Assembly: GCA_018058135.1 (NCBI GenBank)
Contig: JAGPCK010000022.1
Location: 1-43,060, forward strand
DNA length: 43,060 nt
DNA from: Bacteroidia bacterium
GTDB taxonomy: Bacteria > Bacteroidota > Bacteroidia > UKL13-3
Reading direction: 5' to 3'
Below the pieces are notes generated by a model. The model was not told the DNA's origin. It saw only the letters and a program-made list of their open reading frames with translations, and ran no database searches. How positions within the stretch are numbered: the first letter of the stretch is position 1; each line of letters opens with the position of its first letter. This document shows, in pieces, positions 8,245 to 17,741 of the stretch. The position numbers and the translations under genes were made by a program.

Positions 8245-9597
8245 TTAAGGAATACGAATAAGCTTTTGAATGTTACTGCTTCCCGATTTACCTTTACATT
8301 CAACAAAATATATTCCTGGTAGTAGGTTGAAAACAGCAAGTTTGTATTTAGATGATTGTGGTTGGACACTTAACAAGGATTGCCCTTTAATATCAAATAA
8401 AGAAATTGATGATAGTTGTTCAGATGAATTGATCTCTACAAATTCTGAACTAGGGTTAGGGTATAATGTTAAATCTATTTTTGCACTTTTATTCGGTGTA
8501 CTTAAAATTTCACCTGAACTTAAACGTTTAGCTGATGCTGTTTTGCAATTTTCAAAATTTCGCATTAGATCAAAATAGTCTCCATTAGCTAATGATAAAG
8601 GTTGGTCTATTGTTTTTAAACCTGTAATTAAAGATACACCTATTATTCGCCCTCCGGGATTGTAAAAGAAATTAAATGAATTTGGGTCAACAGCTGAGCC
8701 AGCATTTAAGCTATAGCCGCCTTGTGTTACAGTTGATGGGGATATTATGGTAACTTGCCCGTTGGAGGGATTTATTTTTGCTAATCTTACCGTTGAGGAA
8801 TCCAACTCCTCTATAGAATCTGATGGGAAAAGTGGGTTTGGTTTGTATGAAAAGTAATTTCTTCTTACAAGCCCATATAATGTATTGTCAACGCAACTGT
8901 AGGTGAAGTTATCGAAGATACCTCCGTTAGGAATCTGAATGGCTACGTTACTAAAAACAGTACCATTATATAAATCGAGACCTAATAATCTTGACCCGGT
9001 TGAAAAGTAAAACACCATTTGAAAGGGGTCAATTGCACTTCCCGCTAAAGCAAATCCTTGTGCCACAGAAGAGGGTGAGATTTGAGTGATAACTCCAGAA
9101 GTGGTATTCACTTTGGATAGAAATACTTGACCTGTATAACTCATAGTTGTAGGGTTATAAATTACTCTTCGTGCCAAACCATAAAGAGTACTGTCAGAAT
9201 GATTGAAGCGAAAATTGTCAAAATAGCTTTGCGCTATAGGGTTATTTAATTGTGGATTAGAAACGAGAAGTCCTGTATTTAAACTAAAAGTATTGATGGC
9301 ATTAGCACCAATAAGCACAAAACTATTATCAAAGGGGTTTAGAGCTGCTCCGGTAAGGTTAACCGATTCTTTGTATGATTTATTGCCAATATTATTTACC
9401 ACACCAGTGTTCAAATTTAATTCTCCAAGACGCACGGTTGAAGAATCTAATTGTTCAATCCAAATACTATCGAAAGGGGTTTGAACCATTGAATAATAAT
9501 TTTTACGCACTACTCCATACAATGTTGAACCACTTTGGGCATTTGTTTGTAAAAGGGAGCTAAAAAGTCCTAAAAATAGTAAAGTATGTTTTTTCAT
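8245..9597 (-). CDS. Secreted protein with three ~105-residue repeats and T9SS type A sorting domain
   Basis: The 450-residue protein has a signal peptide (MKKHTLLFLGLFSSLLQ, then TNA/QS). Three tandem repeats begin STLYGVVRKNY (residue 24), STLYGLARRVIY (136) and NTLYGLVRRNYF (238). Each continues with a D/E-S-STVRL or FLSKV strand, a G-VT-ISPS strand and a G-A-DP-(F/S) turn, which suggests beta-propeller-like blades. Repeats 1 and 3 also share IEQLDSSTVRL/IEELDSSTVRL. Residues from about 375 (LYPNPSSEFVEI...LLPGIYFVECKG) form the T9SS signal. Function is unknown. It is convergent with the preceding gene and seems to be monocistronic. Confidence 0.85.
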   Translation of the reverse strand: MKKHTLLFLGLFSSLLQTNAQSGSTLYGVVRKNYYSMVQTPFDSIWIEQLDSSTVRLGELNLNTGVVNNIGNKSYKESVNLTGAALNPFDNSFVLIGANAINTFSLNTGLLVSNPQLNNPIAQSYFDNFRFNHSDSTLYGLARRVIYNPTTMSYTGQVFLSKVNTTSGVITQISPSSVAQGFALAGSAIDPFQMVFYFSTGSRLLGLDLYNGTVFSNVAIQIPNGGIFDNFTYSCVDNTLYGLVRRNYFSYKPNPLFPSDSIEELDSSTVRLAKINPSNGQVTIISPSTVTQGGYSLNAGSAVDPNSFNFFYNPGGRIIGVSLITGLKTIDQPLSLANGDYFDLMRNFENCKTASAKRLSSGEILSTPNKSAKIDLTLYPNPSSEFVEINSSEQLSSISLFDIKGQSLLSVQPQSSKYKLAVFNLLPGIYFVECKGKSGSSNIQKLIRIP

Positions 9598-9689
9598 AAC
9601 CTTAAAACAATGTAACTTTTGTTTGGTTTGTCAGCTTTTGGTCATTTCAAATGAAGCTTTTATATTTCAACAATTTAGATAGTTGACAA

Positions 9690-10943
9690 TTATTCTTTGT
9701 CAATATCAGGTAGGTAAATTAATCTGCTCAAATCATCGGGTTGCATAATTTCATTGGCACTTTCAAGCAGTTGTTTCGGGGTAATAGCTTCTACTTTTTT
9801 GAAGAGTTGTTCCAAGGTGTCAACACGATTAAAGTCGCACATGCTTTTACCCAAAGCCAGCATCAGACTGCTGCGGTTTTCTTCTGCAATACTTATTTGT
9901 CCTATCAACTGTTTTTTGGCGGCTTGTAATTTGGCTGAAGAAAAAGAAGTGGTACATACAGTACGCAACTCTTTTTCAATTAAATCCACACACCGGTTAA
10001 GGTAAACAGGGTCGGTGCCCAAATAAATGGTGAACATGCCGCTATCGCTATAAGGTACATAGGATGATTCTATCTGGTAGGTATAGCCATATTTTTCGCG
10101 TACAGAGATATTGAGGCGTGAGTTAAGTGCGGGCCCGCCCAGGTAATTGTTGAGCAAGAGCAGCGCCATGCGGTTTTTGTGTGAACTTGCGTAAGCCCTA
10201 GTACCCATAATGCAATGGGCCTGCACAAATGATCTTTTAACTGTTTTTTCAAAAGTTTTTTGTGCAGCAGGTTTCTTTCGGGTTCTGTTGTGTTTAGGAA
10301 AACGAATATGACTAAGTTCAGGTTCCAGTATGTCCAGTACCTGTTGTAAAGTGAAATTTCCGGTAGAGGAGAATACGAGATTTTCAGCTGTGTAGTTATG
10401 CTGAACAAAATGTTGGAGTTGTGCTGCGGTAAATCCATTTATGGAATCACGTGTTCCCAAAATATTATGACCCAGTGCGTGCTTTTTGAAGAGCAGTTCG
10501 CTAAACTCATCGTAGATGCTTTCATCGGGTGAGTCGAGGTACATTTCATATTCTTCGAGCACCACCTTTTTTTCCTTCACCATTTCATTAGCCGGGAAAG
10601 TAGAATGAAAACAAATATCGCACAACAGCTCAATTGCTCTGTTCAGGTGTTGATCCAGAAAGGAGGAGTAAACACTCGTGTGTTCTTTGGTAGTGTAGGC
10701 ATTAATTTCAGCACCCACCTCATCCATGCGGTTAAGTATCTGACGGGCTTTGCGCTTTTGCGTTCCTTTAAACAGCATGTGTTCCAGAAAGTGGGCGGCA
10801 CCAATGGCATCAGGGTGTTCATCGCGTGAGCCTGCGTGTATAACAAAGCCGCAATGTCCCACACGGGTGGCGGGAATTTGTTTATGCACTACACGAATGC
10901 CGCTTTTCAACGTTTTGGTTTGAATATTTTCTGTGTTGTTCAA
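9690..10943 (-). CDS. M16 family zinc metallopeptidase (processing-peptidase/PqqL-like)
   Basis: The 417-residue protein has the inverted zinc motif HFLEH at residues 51-55 (His51, Glu54 catalytic, His55). The distal zinc ligand lies in KKVVLEEYEM near residue 130, the spacing expected for M16. The C-terminal half is the usual inactive second M16 domain. No signal peptide is apparent, so it is probably cytosolic. The start is a TTG at 10943 overlapping the TGA of the upstream gene, and no in-frame ATG occurs before the zinc motif. It is the last gene of the three-gene overlapping operon. The substrate cannot be told from sequence. Confidence 0.9.
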   Translation of the reverse strand: MNNTENIQTKTLKSGIRVVHKQIPATRVGHCGFVIHAGSRDEHPDAIGAAHFLEHMLFKGTQKRKARQILNRMDEVGAEINAYTTKEHTSVYSSFLDQHLNRAIELLCDICFHSTFPANEMVKEKKVVLEEYEMYLDSPDESIYDEFSELLFKKHALGHNILGTRDSINGFTAAQLQHFVQHNYTAENLVFSSTGNFTLQQVLDILEPELSHIRFPKHNRTRKKPAAQKTFEKTVKRSFVQAHCIMGTRAYASSHKNRMALLLLNNYLGGPALNSRLNISVREKYGYTYQIESSYVPYSDSGMFTIYLGTDPVYLNRCVDLIEKELRTVCTTSFSSAKLQAAKKQLIGQISIAEENRSSLMLALGKSMCDFNRVDTLEQLFKKVEAITPKQLLESANEIMQPDDLSRLIYLPDIDKE

Positions 10944-11887
10944 AGTGAAATGTTGTTCAGTTGTTGTTGTGAAAGATGAAACTCAGTAATCAACTTTTGC
11001 ATAATTTCTGCTACGGAATGTTGTTCATGTATTTGTGCCGCAATCTGACCAATTTCGAGTTCGCCATTAATCAGGTCACCTTCCAAAATGCCTTTGCGGG
11101 CGCGGCCTTTGCCCAGCAGTTCTTTCAATTGTTCTGCTGATGCACCTTGCTCTTCCAGTTGCTGTACCTGAGTATAAAACTCATTCTTGAGCAACCGCAC
11201 GGGAGTCACTTTTTTAAGTACCAGTTGGGTGTCGCCTTCCCCGGCATTGAACACGGTTTGCTTAAAGGCATCATGTGCGGAGGATTCTTTGGCAACGGCA
11301 AACAGGGAACCTATCTGCACACCTTCAGCACCCAAGGCCATAGTGGCCAACATGGCTGCTCCAGAGCCTATTCCTCCGGCAGCAATTAAAGGCAGTTGTG
11401 TTGCTTTGCGTATAATTGGAACGAGTACCAACGTTGTGGTCTCTTCTTTGCCGTTGTGTCCACCGGCTTCAAAACCCTCGGCTACCAAGGCATCAACACC
11501 AGCTTCTTCTGCTTTTTTGGCAAACTTAGTATTGGCAATTACATGTACCACGGTAATGCCATGTTGTTTTAGCAGTGCGGTATATTTTGACGGATTACCG
11601 GCTGAGGTAAAAACAATTTTTACTCCTTCGTCAATAATGATTTGAATGTGTGCATCAGCATGTGCATACAACAGGGGCACGTTTACACCAAATGGTTTTG
11701 ATGTGGCTGCCCGGCATTTTTGAATGTGCTCCCGCAACACTTCAGGATACATACTGCCGGCACCAATTAACCCTAACCCACCAGCGTTGGATACAGCTGA
11801 GGCCAGTTTCCACCCGCTGCACCACACCATGCCGCCTTGCACAATGGGATATTGAATACCGAATAACTCCGTAATGCGATTACCCAT
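10940..11887 (-). CDS. Nitronate monooxygenase / FabK-like FMN-dependent TIM-barrel protein
   Basis: The 315-residue protein has the 2-nitropropane dioxygenase-like pattern: QYPIVQGGMVWCSGWKLASA near the N-terminus, AEGFEAGGHNGKEETTT in the middle with the active-site His, LIAAGGIGSG for FMN phosphate binding, and GAEGVQIGSLF. Family members either oxidise alkyl nitronates or act as the FabK enoyl-ACP reductase. The EAGGHNG stretch fits both, so the reaction is left open. The ATG at 11887 overlaps the upstream stop by one base, and the gene's own TGA overlaps the M16 start. Confidence 0.85.
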   Translation of the reverse strand: MGNRITELFGIQYPIVQGGMVWCSGWKLASAVSNAGGLGLIGAGSMYPEVLREHIQKCRAATSKPFGVNVPLLYAHADAHIQIIIDEGVKIVFTSAGNPSKYTALLKQHGITVVHVIANTKFAKKAEEAGVDALVAEGFEAGGHNGKEETTTLVLVPIIRKATQLPLIAAGGIGSGAAMLATMALGAEGVQIGSLFAVAKESSAHDAFKQTVFNAGEGDTQLVLKKVTPVRLLKNEFYTQVQQLEEQGASAEQLKELLGKGRARKGILEGDLINGELEIGQIAAQIHEQHSVAEIMQKLITEFHLSQQQLNNISL

Positions 11888-12879
11888 TAACCGAAATTAA
11901 TCTCTGTACTGTCGCCCAGGTTCAGACTTTGCACCATGCCTTTGTAAACGGAATCATTGCCGATGAGTGAATCCTGCAGTATGGTATTTTCCAGGTGAGA
12001 ATATGGTCCGATGATGGAATTTTTGAGGATAGAATAATTCACAATGGCATCTTCCCCTATGGATACATTGGGCCCGATGATGGAGTTGCTGATGCGGCAA
12101 TTCTCTCCGATAAAAACCGGAGGTATAATCACGGTGTTTTCAAAACGATTGTCGTATTGCAAGTTCACCATTCTTCGTAAAAGTGTAGAATTGGTTTCGA
12201 GCAACACACCTTTTTTTCCGCAATCGAACCAGTTGTCAACTACTACTGATTGGAATTTTTCTCCCTGCTGTATCAGGTACATGATAGCATCAGTAAGGTA
12301 AAATTCATTTTGTGTGCGGATATTGTTTTCAATAAGGTGACGTAAAGCATCCATCAGTTTGCCGGCCTGTTTAAAGCGGTAAAAACCTACCAAAGCCATG
12401 TTCGATTTAGGTATTTCGGGCTTTTCCACCACCTTGCTGATGAGTCCGTCCTTATCAATTTCAGCCACACCAAAAGCCTGGGGGTTCTCTACTTTTTTAA
12501 CTCCCACTGTAGAATAGGGTGATTGATGTACGGCATGCATATCAATATCCACTACCGTATCGCCAAATACAATCAGAATATCTTCATCCGGTTTAACAAG
12601 GTCTTTAGTGAGCCAGATGGCATAACCCACCCCACGACCTGAGGTTTGTAAAACAAAATGACTTTTGACATTCGAATAATGTGTGGTCACATAACTCTCA
12701 ATCTTATCTCCCAGGTAACCTATGACAAAAATAAATTCATCATACCCTGCTGTTATCAGTGAATCTACAATGTGGGCGAGAATGGGTTTACCTGCAACCG
12801 GAATAAGGGCCTTGGGTTGTGTATGGGTGTGCGGGCGAAGTCGGGTACCGATGCCTGCAACCGGAATAATTGCTTTCAT
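11887..12879 (-). CDS. Sugar-phosphate nucleotidyltransferase with left-handed beta-helix tail
   Basis: The 330-residue product starts at the ATG at 12879, which places the motif at the very N-terminus (MKAIIPVAGIGTRLRPHT). An upstream in-frame ATG (12906) would add nine residues that family members lack. G-x-G-T-R-L-R at residues 9-15 and QPKAL at 21-25 form the nucleoside triphosphate binding loop. The second half has hexapeptide repeats (IGENCRISNSIIGPNVSIG and following). It should join a sugar 1-phosphate to a nucleotide (glucose/dTTP-UTP or mannose/GTP type) for cell-surface polysaccharide synthesis. Specificity is not determined. It heads the operon and is divergent from the S46 peptidase gene. 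Confidence 0.9.
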   Translation of the reverse strand: MKAIIPVAGIGTRLRPHTHTQPKALIPVAGKPILAHIVDSLITAGYDEFIFVIGYLGDKIESYVTTHYSNVKSHFVLQTSGRGVGYAIWLTKDLVKPDEDILIVFGDTVVDIDMHAVHQSPYSTVGVKKVENPQAFGVAEIDKDGLISKVVEKPEIPKSNMALVGFYRFKQAGKLMDALRHLIENNIRTQNEFYLTDAIMYLIQQGEKFQSVVVDNWFDCGKKGVLLETNSTLLRRMVNLQYDNRFENTVIIPPVFIGENCRISNSIIGPNVSIGEDAIVNYSILKNSIIGPYSHLENTILQDSLIGNDSVYKGMVQSLNLGDSTEINFG

Positions 12880-12955
12880 GCTGTTGTAAACTTGAAATTG
12901 AGCCATGCAAGTTACTCATTTTATCCGTTTCGGTATACCAAAACGAAAAATTGGA

Positions 12956-12963
12956 TACCTTCG
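12956..12963 (+). promoter_or_regulatory. Probable -7 element of the S46 peptidase cluster
   Basis: TACCTTCG differs from TAnnTTTG at one fixed position and ends 18 bases before the ATG at 12982. No good TTTG is seen at the -33 spacing. Confidence 0.4.
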
Positions 12964-12981
12964 CACTTTACTTTTAGTTTT

Positions 12982-15153
12982 ATGAAACGGATACTTCTTC
13001 TCTTTTTAATAATAAGTTCGCAATTATCAACCTTTGCCACCGGAACCGATGAGGGCATGTGGTTACCTCTTTTGCTTAAAAAGTACAACTACGAGCAAAT
13101 GAAAAAAATGGGGCTCAAACTTACGGCTGAGCAGTTGTATGATGTGAACCATTCAGGACTCAAAGATGCAGTGGTGTCATTAGGCGGTTTTTGTACAGGC
13201 GAACTGGTTTCTAAAGATGCCCTGATGTTTACCAACCATCATTGCGGCTACGATGCCATTGCCTCACACAGCAGTAAGGACAACGATTTACTCTCCAATG
13301 GTTTTTGGGCCATGAACCGCAAACAGGAGTTGCAGAACCCTGGTTTGTATGCAGATATACTAGTGAGCATGGAAGAGGTTACAGCTAAGATTACTGCTGC
13401 CACCGCTGACCTGAAAGGGGAGGAACGGGGTATGGCCTATGCAACGGCAGTTAAAGAAATTACGGCAAAAGCAGTAGAAGGTACCCATTACAAGGCATCG
13501 GTAGTAAGTATGTTCAGGGGAAATGAATATTACCTCATCGTATTTGAACGGTTCACAGATGTACGCTTAGTAGGTGCTCCTCCCTCTTCCATCGGAAAAT
13601 TTGGTGGCGATAAAGACAACTGGATGTGGCCCCGTCACACAGGTGATTTTTCTGTTTTCAGAATTTACGCAGGTAAAGACAATAAACCCGCAGATTATTC
13701 TTCCGATAATGTTCCCTTCGCTCCACGCCACGTGTTGCCGGTTTCGCTTAAAGGAATTGGCGAAAATGATTTTACCATAGTAACCGGTTATCCGGCTACT
13801 ACCAACCGTTACCTTACTTCGTTTGCTTTACAAACCTCATTGGAACAAACCAATCCGGCCATTATTGATTTGTTGGGCAAACAACTGGAGGTGATGAAAA
13901 AATACATGGATGCTGATGATGCGGTGAGGATAAAACTGGCTAGTGATTACGCCTCTTTAGCCAACACCTGGAAATACTTTCTGGGGCAAAACGAAGGCCT
14001 TAAAAAGTCAGCTATTATTCAGGAGAAAAAGAACATAGAGAAGCGGTTTAATAAATGGCTCAAGCAATCAAAAAATGATGTGGTTGCCGGTGAGTACATG
14101 AATACGCTCAGTAACATTGACAAAGCATATAAAGAATACCGCAAGATAAATGTGGAGGCCATTTATGCCTCACAGTTACAATACTCTACCACAGTTGGAA
14201 GCTTGGCAGATGAGTTGCATCCTTTAGCCGATTTACTCAAAGAAAAAACCAGCGATAAAAAGGAAATCGAAAAGTTGTGTGCCGAGTTGAAGGAGTCGTT
14301 CAAAGAAGTATACAAAGATGCTGAAATGAGTATTGACCAACACATGTTAACGGCCATGTTGTCATTGTACGCTTTAAAAATTACGCCTGAAAAACAGTTG
14401 CCGGTTGTGCTGGACATTATTACTAAATACGCTGGCGGAAAAGCGGTTTTACCCTTTGATGAATTTACGGAGAAGGCTTTTTCCAAGTCCATACTGGCTA
14501 GTGAAAAAAAGCTGAATGCTTTTTTGAATAAACCTTCTTACAAAAAATTAATGAACGATCCGTTGTTCAGCTTCTTCCATAAACTGGAAGAGCAGCGCGA
14601 CATATACCGCGAAGGTTCTGTTGCGTTTTCCAACGTGTTGGCCAAAGAAAATAAATTATTGATTAAAGGCCTGAGGGAAATGGATACTGCCAGAAATTTT
14701 TATCCAGATGCCAACTCTACCTTACGTTTATCTTTCGGAAAAGTTTCGCGTTACCAGCCTAAAGATGCAGTGGTGTATGATTACTTCACTACCATGAAAG
14801 GCATTATGGATAAAGACGATGCCAAGGATGTGGATTTTAAAGTACCGGAGAAACTGAAACAGTTGTATGCAAAAAAAGATTTCGGGCAGTATGCCGTAAA
14901 CGGAGATATTCCGGTAGCCTTTATTACTGACAACGACATAACAGGGGGTAACTCCGGAAGTCCGGTTATTAACGGTAATGGTGAGTTAGTAGGTATTGCG
15001 TTTGACGGCAACTGGGAGGGCATGACCAGCGATTTAATGTACGATGCTCAATTGCAACGGTGTATTAATGTGGACATACGCTACGTATTGTTTGTGATTG
15101 AAAAATATGCGGGTGCCGGACACCTGATTAATGAAATGACCATAGTGAAGTAA
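12982..15153 (+). CDS. S46 family dipeptidyl-peptidase (DPP7-like)
   Basis: The 723-residue exported serine peptidase has a signal peptide (MKRILLLFLIISSQLS, then TFA). The chymotrypsin-fold triad is visible: His87 in TNHHCGYD, Asp222 in RHTGDFS, and Ser658 in GGNSGSPV. S46 enzymes release dipeptides from oligopeptides in the periplasm and are typical of asaccharolytic Bacteroidota and Xanthomonadales. Eighteen residues after the catalytic Ser is Gly676. From memory this is the position that is Arg in DPP11 (Asp/Glu-specific) and Gly in DPP7 (hydrophobic P1), so DPP7-like specificity is inferred. The open frame extends upstream to 12772, but the ATG at 12982 alone gives a signal peptide. It heads a four-gene rightward cluster. 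Confidence 0.95.
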   Translation: MKRILLLFLIISSQLSTFATGTDEGMWLPLLLKKYNYEQMKKMGLKLTAEQLYDVNHSGLKDAVVSLGGFCTGELVSKDALMFTNHHCGYDAIASHSSKDNDLLSNGFWAMNRKQELQNPGLYADILVSMEEVTAKITAATADLKGEERGMAYATAVKEITAKAVEGTHYKASVVSMFRGNEYYLIVFERFTDVRLVGAPPSSIGKFGGDKDNWMWPRHTGDFSVFRIYAGKDNKPADYSSDNVPFAPRHVLPVSLKGIGENDFTIVTGYPATTNRYLTSFALQTSLEQTNPAIIDLLGKQLEVMKKYMDADDAVRIKLASDYASLANTWKYFLGQNEGLKKSAIIQEKKNIEKRFNKWLKQSKNDVVAGEYMNTLSNIDKAYKEYRKINVEAIYASQLQYSTTVGSLADELHPLADLLKEKTSDKKEIEKLCAELKESFKEVYKDAEMSIDQHMLTAMLSLYALKITPEKQLPVVLDIITKYAGGKAVLPFDEFTEKAFSKSILASEKKLNAFLNKPSYKKLMNDPLFSFFHKLEEQRDIYREGSVAFSNVLAKENKLLIKGLREMDTARNFYPDANSTLRLSFGKVSRYQPKDAVVYDYFTTMKGIMDKDDAKDVDFKVPEKLKQLYAKKDFGQYAVNGDIPVAFITDNDITGGNSGSPVINGNGELVGIAFDGNWEGMTSDLMYDAQLQRCINVDIRYVLFVIEKYAGAGHLINEMTIVK

Positions 15154-15165
15154 TTTATAAAACAC

Positions 15166-15624
15166 ATGAAAAAGATAATCCTACTTTTTACCGCAGCGGT
15201 TGTGCTGGCATCATGCGGAGATATGAAATTAAAATCTGACGGCAAATACGGAGAAAGTTTTACTACCGATAGTGTAATGACGGTGGCCGCTCTTAGCACT
15301 TTAATGCAAACTACCAACGAAGCACAAGTGGTGGTGGAGGGAACAGTGAACGGTGTTTGTAAAAGTGAGGGCTGCTGGTTAACTTTAGAAAATAAAGGTG
15401 GCGAAGAACTTTTTATTGAAATAAAAGACAAGGCTTTTCACTTGCCGTTTAATGTGGAAGGCAAACATGCTATTGTAAAAGGCGTGGTAACTAAATCACA
15501 AATTTCTGTAGCCGAGTTACAGGCAGAAGCAAAAGAAGAGGGAAAGTCGGAGGCGGAGATACAAGCCATCACGGCACCTAAAGAAGAGATCACGATGGAA
15601 ACTACCGGACTCATTCTTCAGTAG
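15166..15624 (+). CDS. DUF4920-like lipoprotein
   Basis: The 152-residue product has a lipoprotein signal (MKKIILLFTAAVVLASC, Cys17 as lipid anchor). The core EGTVNGVCKSEGCWLTLE ... FIEIKDKAFHLPFNV ... HAIVKGVVT is the pattern I associate with DUF4920, a small OB-like domain with a conserved C-x5-C-W. The tail is Glu/Ala-rich. It lies 12 bases after the S46 peptidase and 16 bases before the next gene, so it is likely co-transcribed. Biochemical function is unknown. Confidence 0.82.
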   Translation: MKKIILLFTAAVVLASCGDMKLKSDGKYGESFTTDSVMTVAALSTLMQTTNEAQVVVEGTVNGVCKSEGCWLTLENKGGEELFIEIKDKAFHLPFNVEGKHAIVKGVVTKSQISVAELQAEAKEEGKSEAEIQAITAPKEEITMETTGLILQ

Positions 15625-15640
15625 ATTACCGCTCCTTTCT

Positions 15641-16606
15641 ATGAAAAAACTGTTTCAGATTTTTGTCTTCAGTACATTGGTGATACTGATGTGCAGTTGG
15701 GGTTTTTTTGCGCACAGGCAAATTAACCGACTGGCAGTTTTTACGGTTCCTGCTCCTTTGTTTGGTTTTTACAAAGCCAATATAGAATACCTTACAGAAC
15801 ATGCCGTAGATGCAGATAAACGCAGGTACAGTGATGAAGCGGAAGCCTGCCGTCATTACCTGGATGCCGATCACTATGAGCAATTGCCGCCCATTGACAC
15901 TATTCCTAAATACTGGAAACAAGCCGTGGAAAAATATACGGAGGATACGCTCAAAGCTTACGGTATTGTTCCCTGGCACATTCACCTCATGACCTTTCGT
16001 TTAACGGAAGCTTTTAAACAGAAGGACAAAAGAAAAATACTACGCCTCTCGGCTGATTTAGGTCATTATGTTGCCGATGCGCATGTGCCTTTACACGCCA
16101 CAGAAAATTACAACGGACAACTTACAGGGCAAACCGGTATACACGGTTTTTGGGAATCGCGCCTGCCGGAGTTGTTCAGCAATAACTATGATTTTTTTAC
16201 CGGCAAGGCGCACCACATTGAAGATGTGCAACAAGCCGCGTGGGTGGCCGTGAACGGCAGTTTTGCCGCAGTTGATTCCGTACTGCGTTTGGAGCGTGAG
16301 TTGAGCAAACAATTTCCTGACGACCGCAAATATGCTTTCGAACAAAAAGGGAACATGACCGTGCGTGTGTATTCCAAAGAATATGCTGCGGCCTATGACC
16401 GCTTAATGGGCGATATGGTTGAACGCAGAATGCGGGCCTCGGTTATACTGGTTGGCTCATTGTGGTATACTGCGTGGGTAAATTCAGGTCAGCCTGATTT
16501 GGATAAACTGGAAGTAAAACCTGCACCTGAAGAAGAACAAAAATTAATTGCAGAACAGGAGAAGAAATTTAACTCAGGTAAGATTATCGGCAGGTCGGAA
16601 GAATAA
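15641..16606 (+). CDS. S1/P1 nuclease - phospholipase C superfamily zinc protein
   Basis: The 321-residue exported protein is cleaved so that the mature chain would begin near Trp20 (CSWGFFAH). In this superfamily the N-terminal Trp itself binds zinc. Further candidate ligands follow in order: His25, Asp57/Asp59, His113/His115 (PWHIHLM), then the dense block LGHYVADAHVPLHATENYNG with His142, Asp146, His148 and His152, and His168 in GIHGFWES. This is the trinuclear-zinc pattern of S1/P1 nucleases and bacterial phospholipase C. Database names for Bacteroidota homologues favour zinc-dependent phospholipase C, but a nuclease cannot be excluded. The C-terminus is a charged tail. Confidence 0.82.
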   Translation: MKKLFQIFVFSTLVILMCSWGFFAHRQINRLAVFTVPAPLFGFYKANIEYLTEHAVDADKRRYSDEAEACRHYLDADHYEQLPPIDTIPKYWKQAVEKYTEDTLKAYGIVPWHIHLMTFRLTEAFKQKDKRKILRLSADLGHYVADAHVPLHATENYNGQLTGQTGIHGFWESRLPELFSNNYDFFTGKAHHIEDVQQAAWVAVNGSFAAVDSVLRLERELSKQFPDDRKYAFEQKGNMTVRVYSKEYAAAYDRLMGDMVERRMRASVILVGSLWYTAWVNSGQPDLDKLEVKPAPEEEQKLIAEQEKKFNSGKIIGRSEE

Positions 16607-16620
16607 CACCCAAACAAAAC

Positions 16621-17655
16621 ATGCAGCAACGTATCAAGGTATTGGATCTACTCCGTGGTTTGGCTGTTGCTGGTGTTTTATTCAGACATGCACACCTGGA
16701 TAATTTTATAGCACAGGCAGGTTGGGCCGGAGTTGATTTGTTCTTTGTGCTCAGTGGCTATTTGGTTTCCCGCCTGTTGTTTTTGGAATACAACCATACA
16801 CAGCAGATTAAACTTGGAAGATTTCTGTTGCGCAGAGGGTTTAAAATTTATCCCGTGTTTTACCTGATGATTGTTGTTACTGTGCTGGTGAATTATTTTA
16901 CATCAGATCCTATAGCACAGAGTAAGTTGTTGTCGGAGATTTTTTTTGTTCAAAGTTATTTCAAAGGACTTTGGAACCATACATGGTCGTTGGCTGTGGA
17001 AGAGCACTTTTACTTTTTGCTGGCTTTGTGTGTGTTTCTTTTCAGGCGCAGCAATTTTTCTTCTGCAAAAACTTTGTATGTACTTCTTTTTCTCTGGTTT
17101 CTTTTTTGTGCCTTTCGTTGGAGCTATGCCTGGAATCATAGCGATGAAACAGAAATTTATTTTACCGATACACATTTGCGCATTGACGGCTTACTACTAG
17201 GAGTAATTATTTCATGGCTTACTGTTTTTAGTAGCAGGGCAAGAGCTTTTTTTACCCAATATGCTAATGTCTTACTTCTTGTATCACTTCCCTTGCTGGC
17301 ACCTTTGTGGATTTGGAAGGGAGGCGATTTTGAGATGAACAGTTTTGGTTTGTCTTTCATTTCCTTGGGCTTTGCTACCTTACTTGCAGCCCTACTGCAC
17401 AAAGATTATTATGCCTTGGCTATAAGGTTCCGCATAGTGAGCACGCTTTTAAACACACTTGCTTTTATCGGAGTTTTCTCATATTCTCTTTATGTGTGGC
17501 ACTTACCTGTGCTTCACTATACAGATAAAATGATGTTGAGTGGTTATACTGCATTTGTTGTTTACATCGCCATGAGTATTGTGGCAGGTTACATCAGTTT
17601 TCATTTTATAGAACAACCTATTATGCTTTTGAGAGATAAAATCACAAATAAATGA
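16621..17655 (+). CDS. OafA/YrhL-type acyltransferase 3 family membrane protein
   Basis: The 344-residue protein has about ten membrane helices and the acyltransferase-3 signatures: KVLDLLRGLAVAGVLFRHAH with His23 as probable catalytic residue, and WAGVDLFFVLSGYLVSRLLF. WNHTWSLAVEEHFYFLLAL follows near residue 125. Such proteins transfer acetyl or other acyl groups to extracytoplasmic sugars such as LPS, exopolysaccharide or peptidoglycan. The substrate is unknown. It starts 15 bases after the preceding gene and ends the S46 peptidase cluster. No stem-loop with a T-tract is apparent after it. Confidence 0.93.
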   Translation: MQQRIKVLDLLRGLAVAGVLFRHAHLDNFIAQAGWAGVDLFFVLSGYLVSRLLFLEYNHTQQIKLGRFLLRRGFKIYPVFYLMIVVTVLVNYFTSDPIAQSKLLSEIFFVQSYFKGLWNHTWSLAVEEHFYFLLALCVFLFRRSNFSSAKTLYVLLFLWFLFCAFRWSYAWNHSDETEIYFTDTHLRIDGLLLGVIISWLTVFSSRARAFFTQYANVLLLVSLPLLAPLWIWKGGDFEMNSFGLSFISLGFATLLAALLHKDYYALAIRFRIVSTLLNTLAFIGVFSYSLYVWHLPVLHYTDKMMLSGYTAFVVYIAMSIVAGYISFHFIEQPIMLLRDKITNK

Positions 17656-17741
17656 TAAACGGGAAGCTCAAAAGAATAATTCCCAATTGCGTATTCTTCC
17701 CCTGTATTGCTGCTGCATTTCGTTGATAACCCTGTTTAAAC

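Noticed and set aside
9642..9654. 13-base palindrome TCATTTCAAATGA between convergently spaced leftward genes
   Set aside because: It is AT-rich with a one-base centre, occurs once, and has no clear relation to a promoter or terminator.
12772..12981. N-terminal extension of the S46 peptidase frame
   Set aside because: It overlaps the divergent nucleotidyltransferase gene and the promoter, and would hide the signal peptide that begins at 12982.
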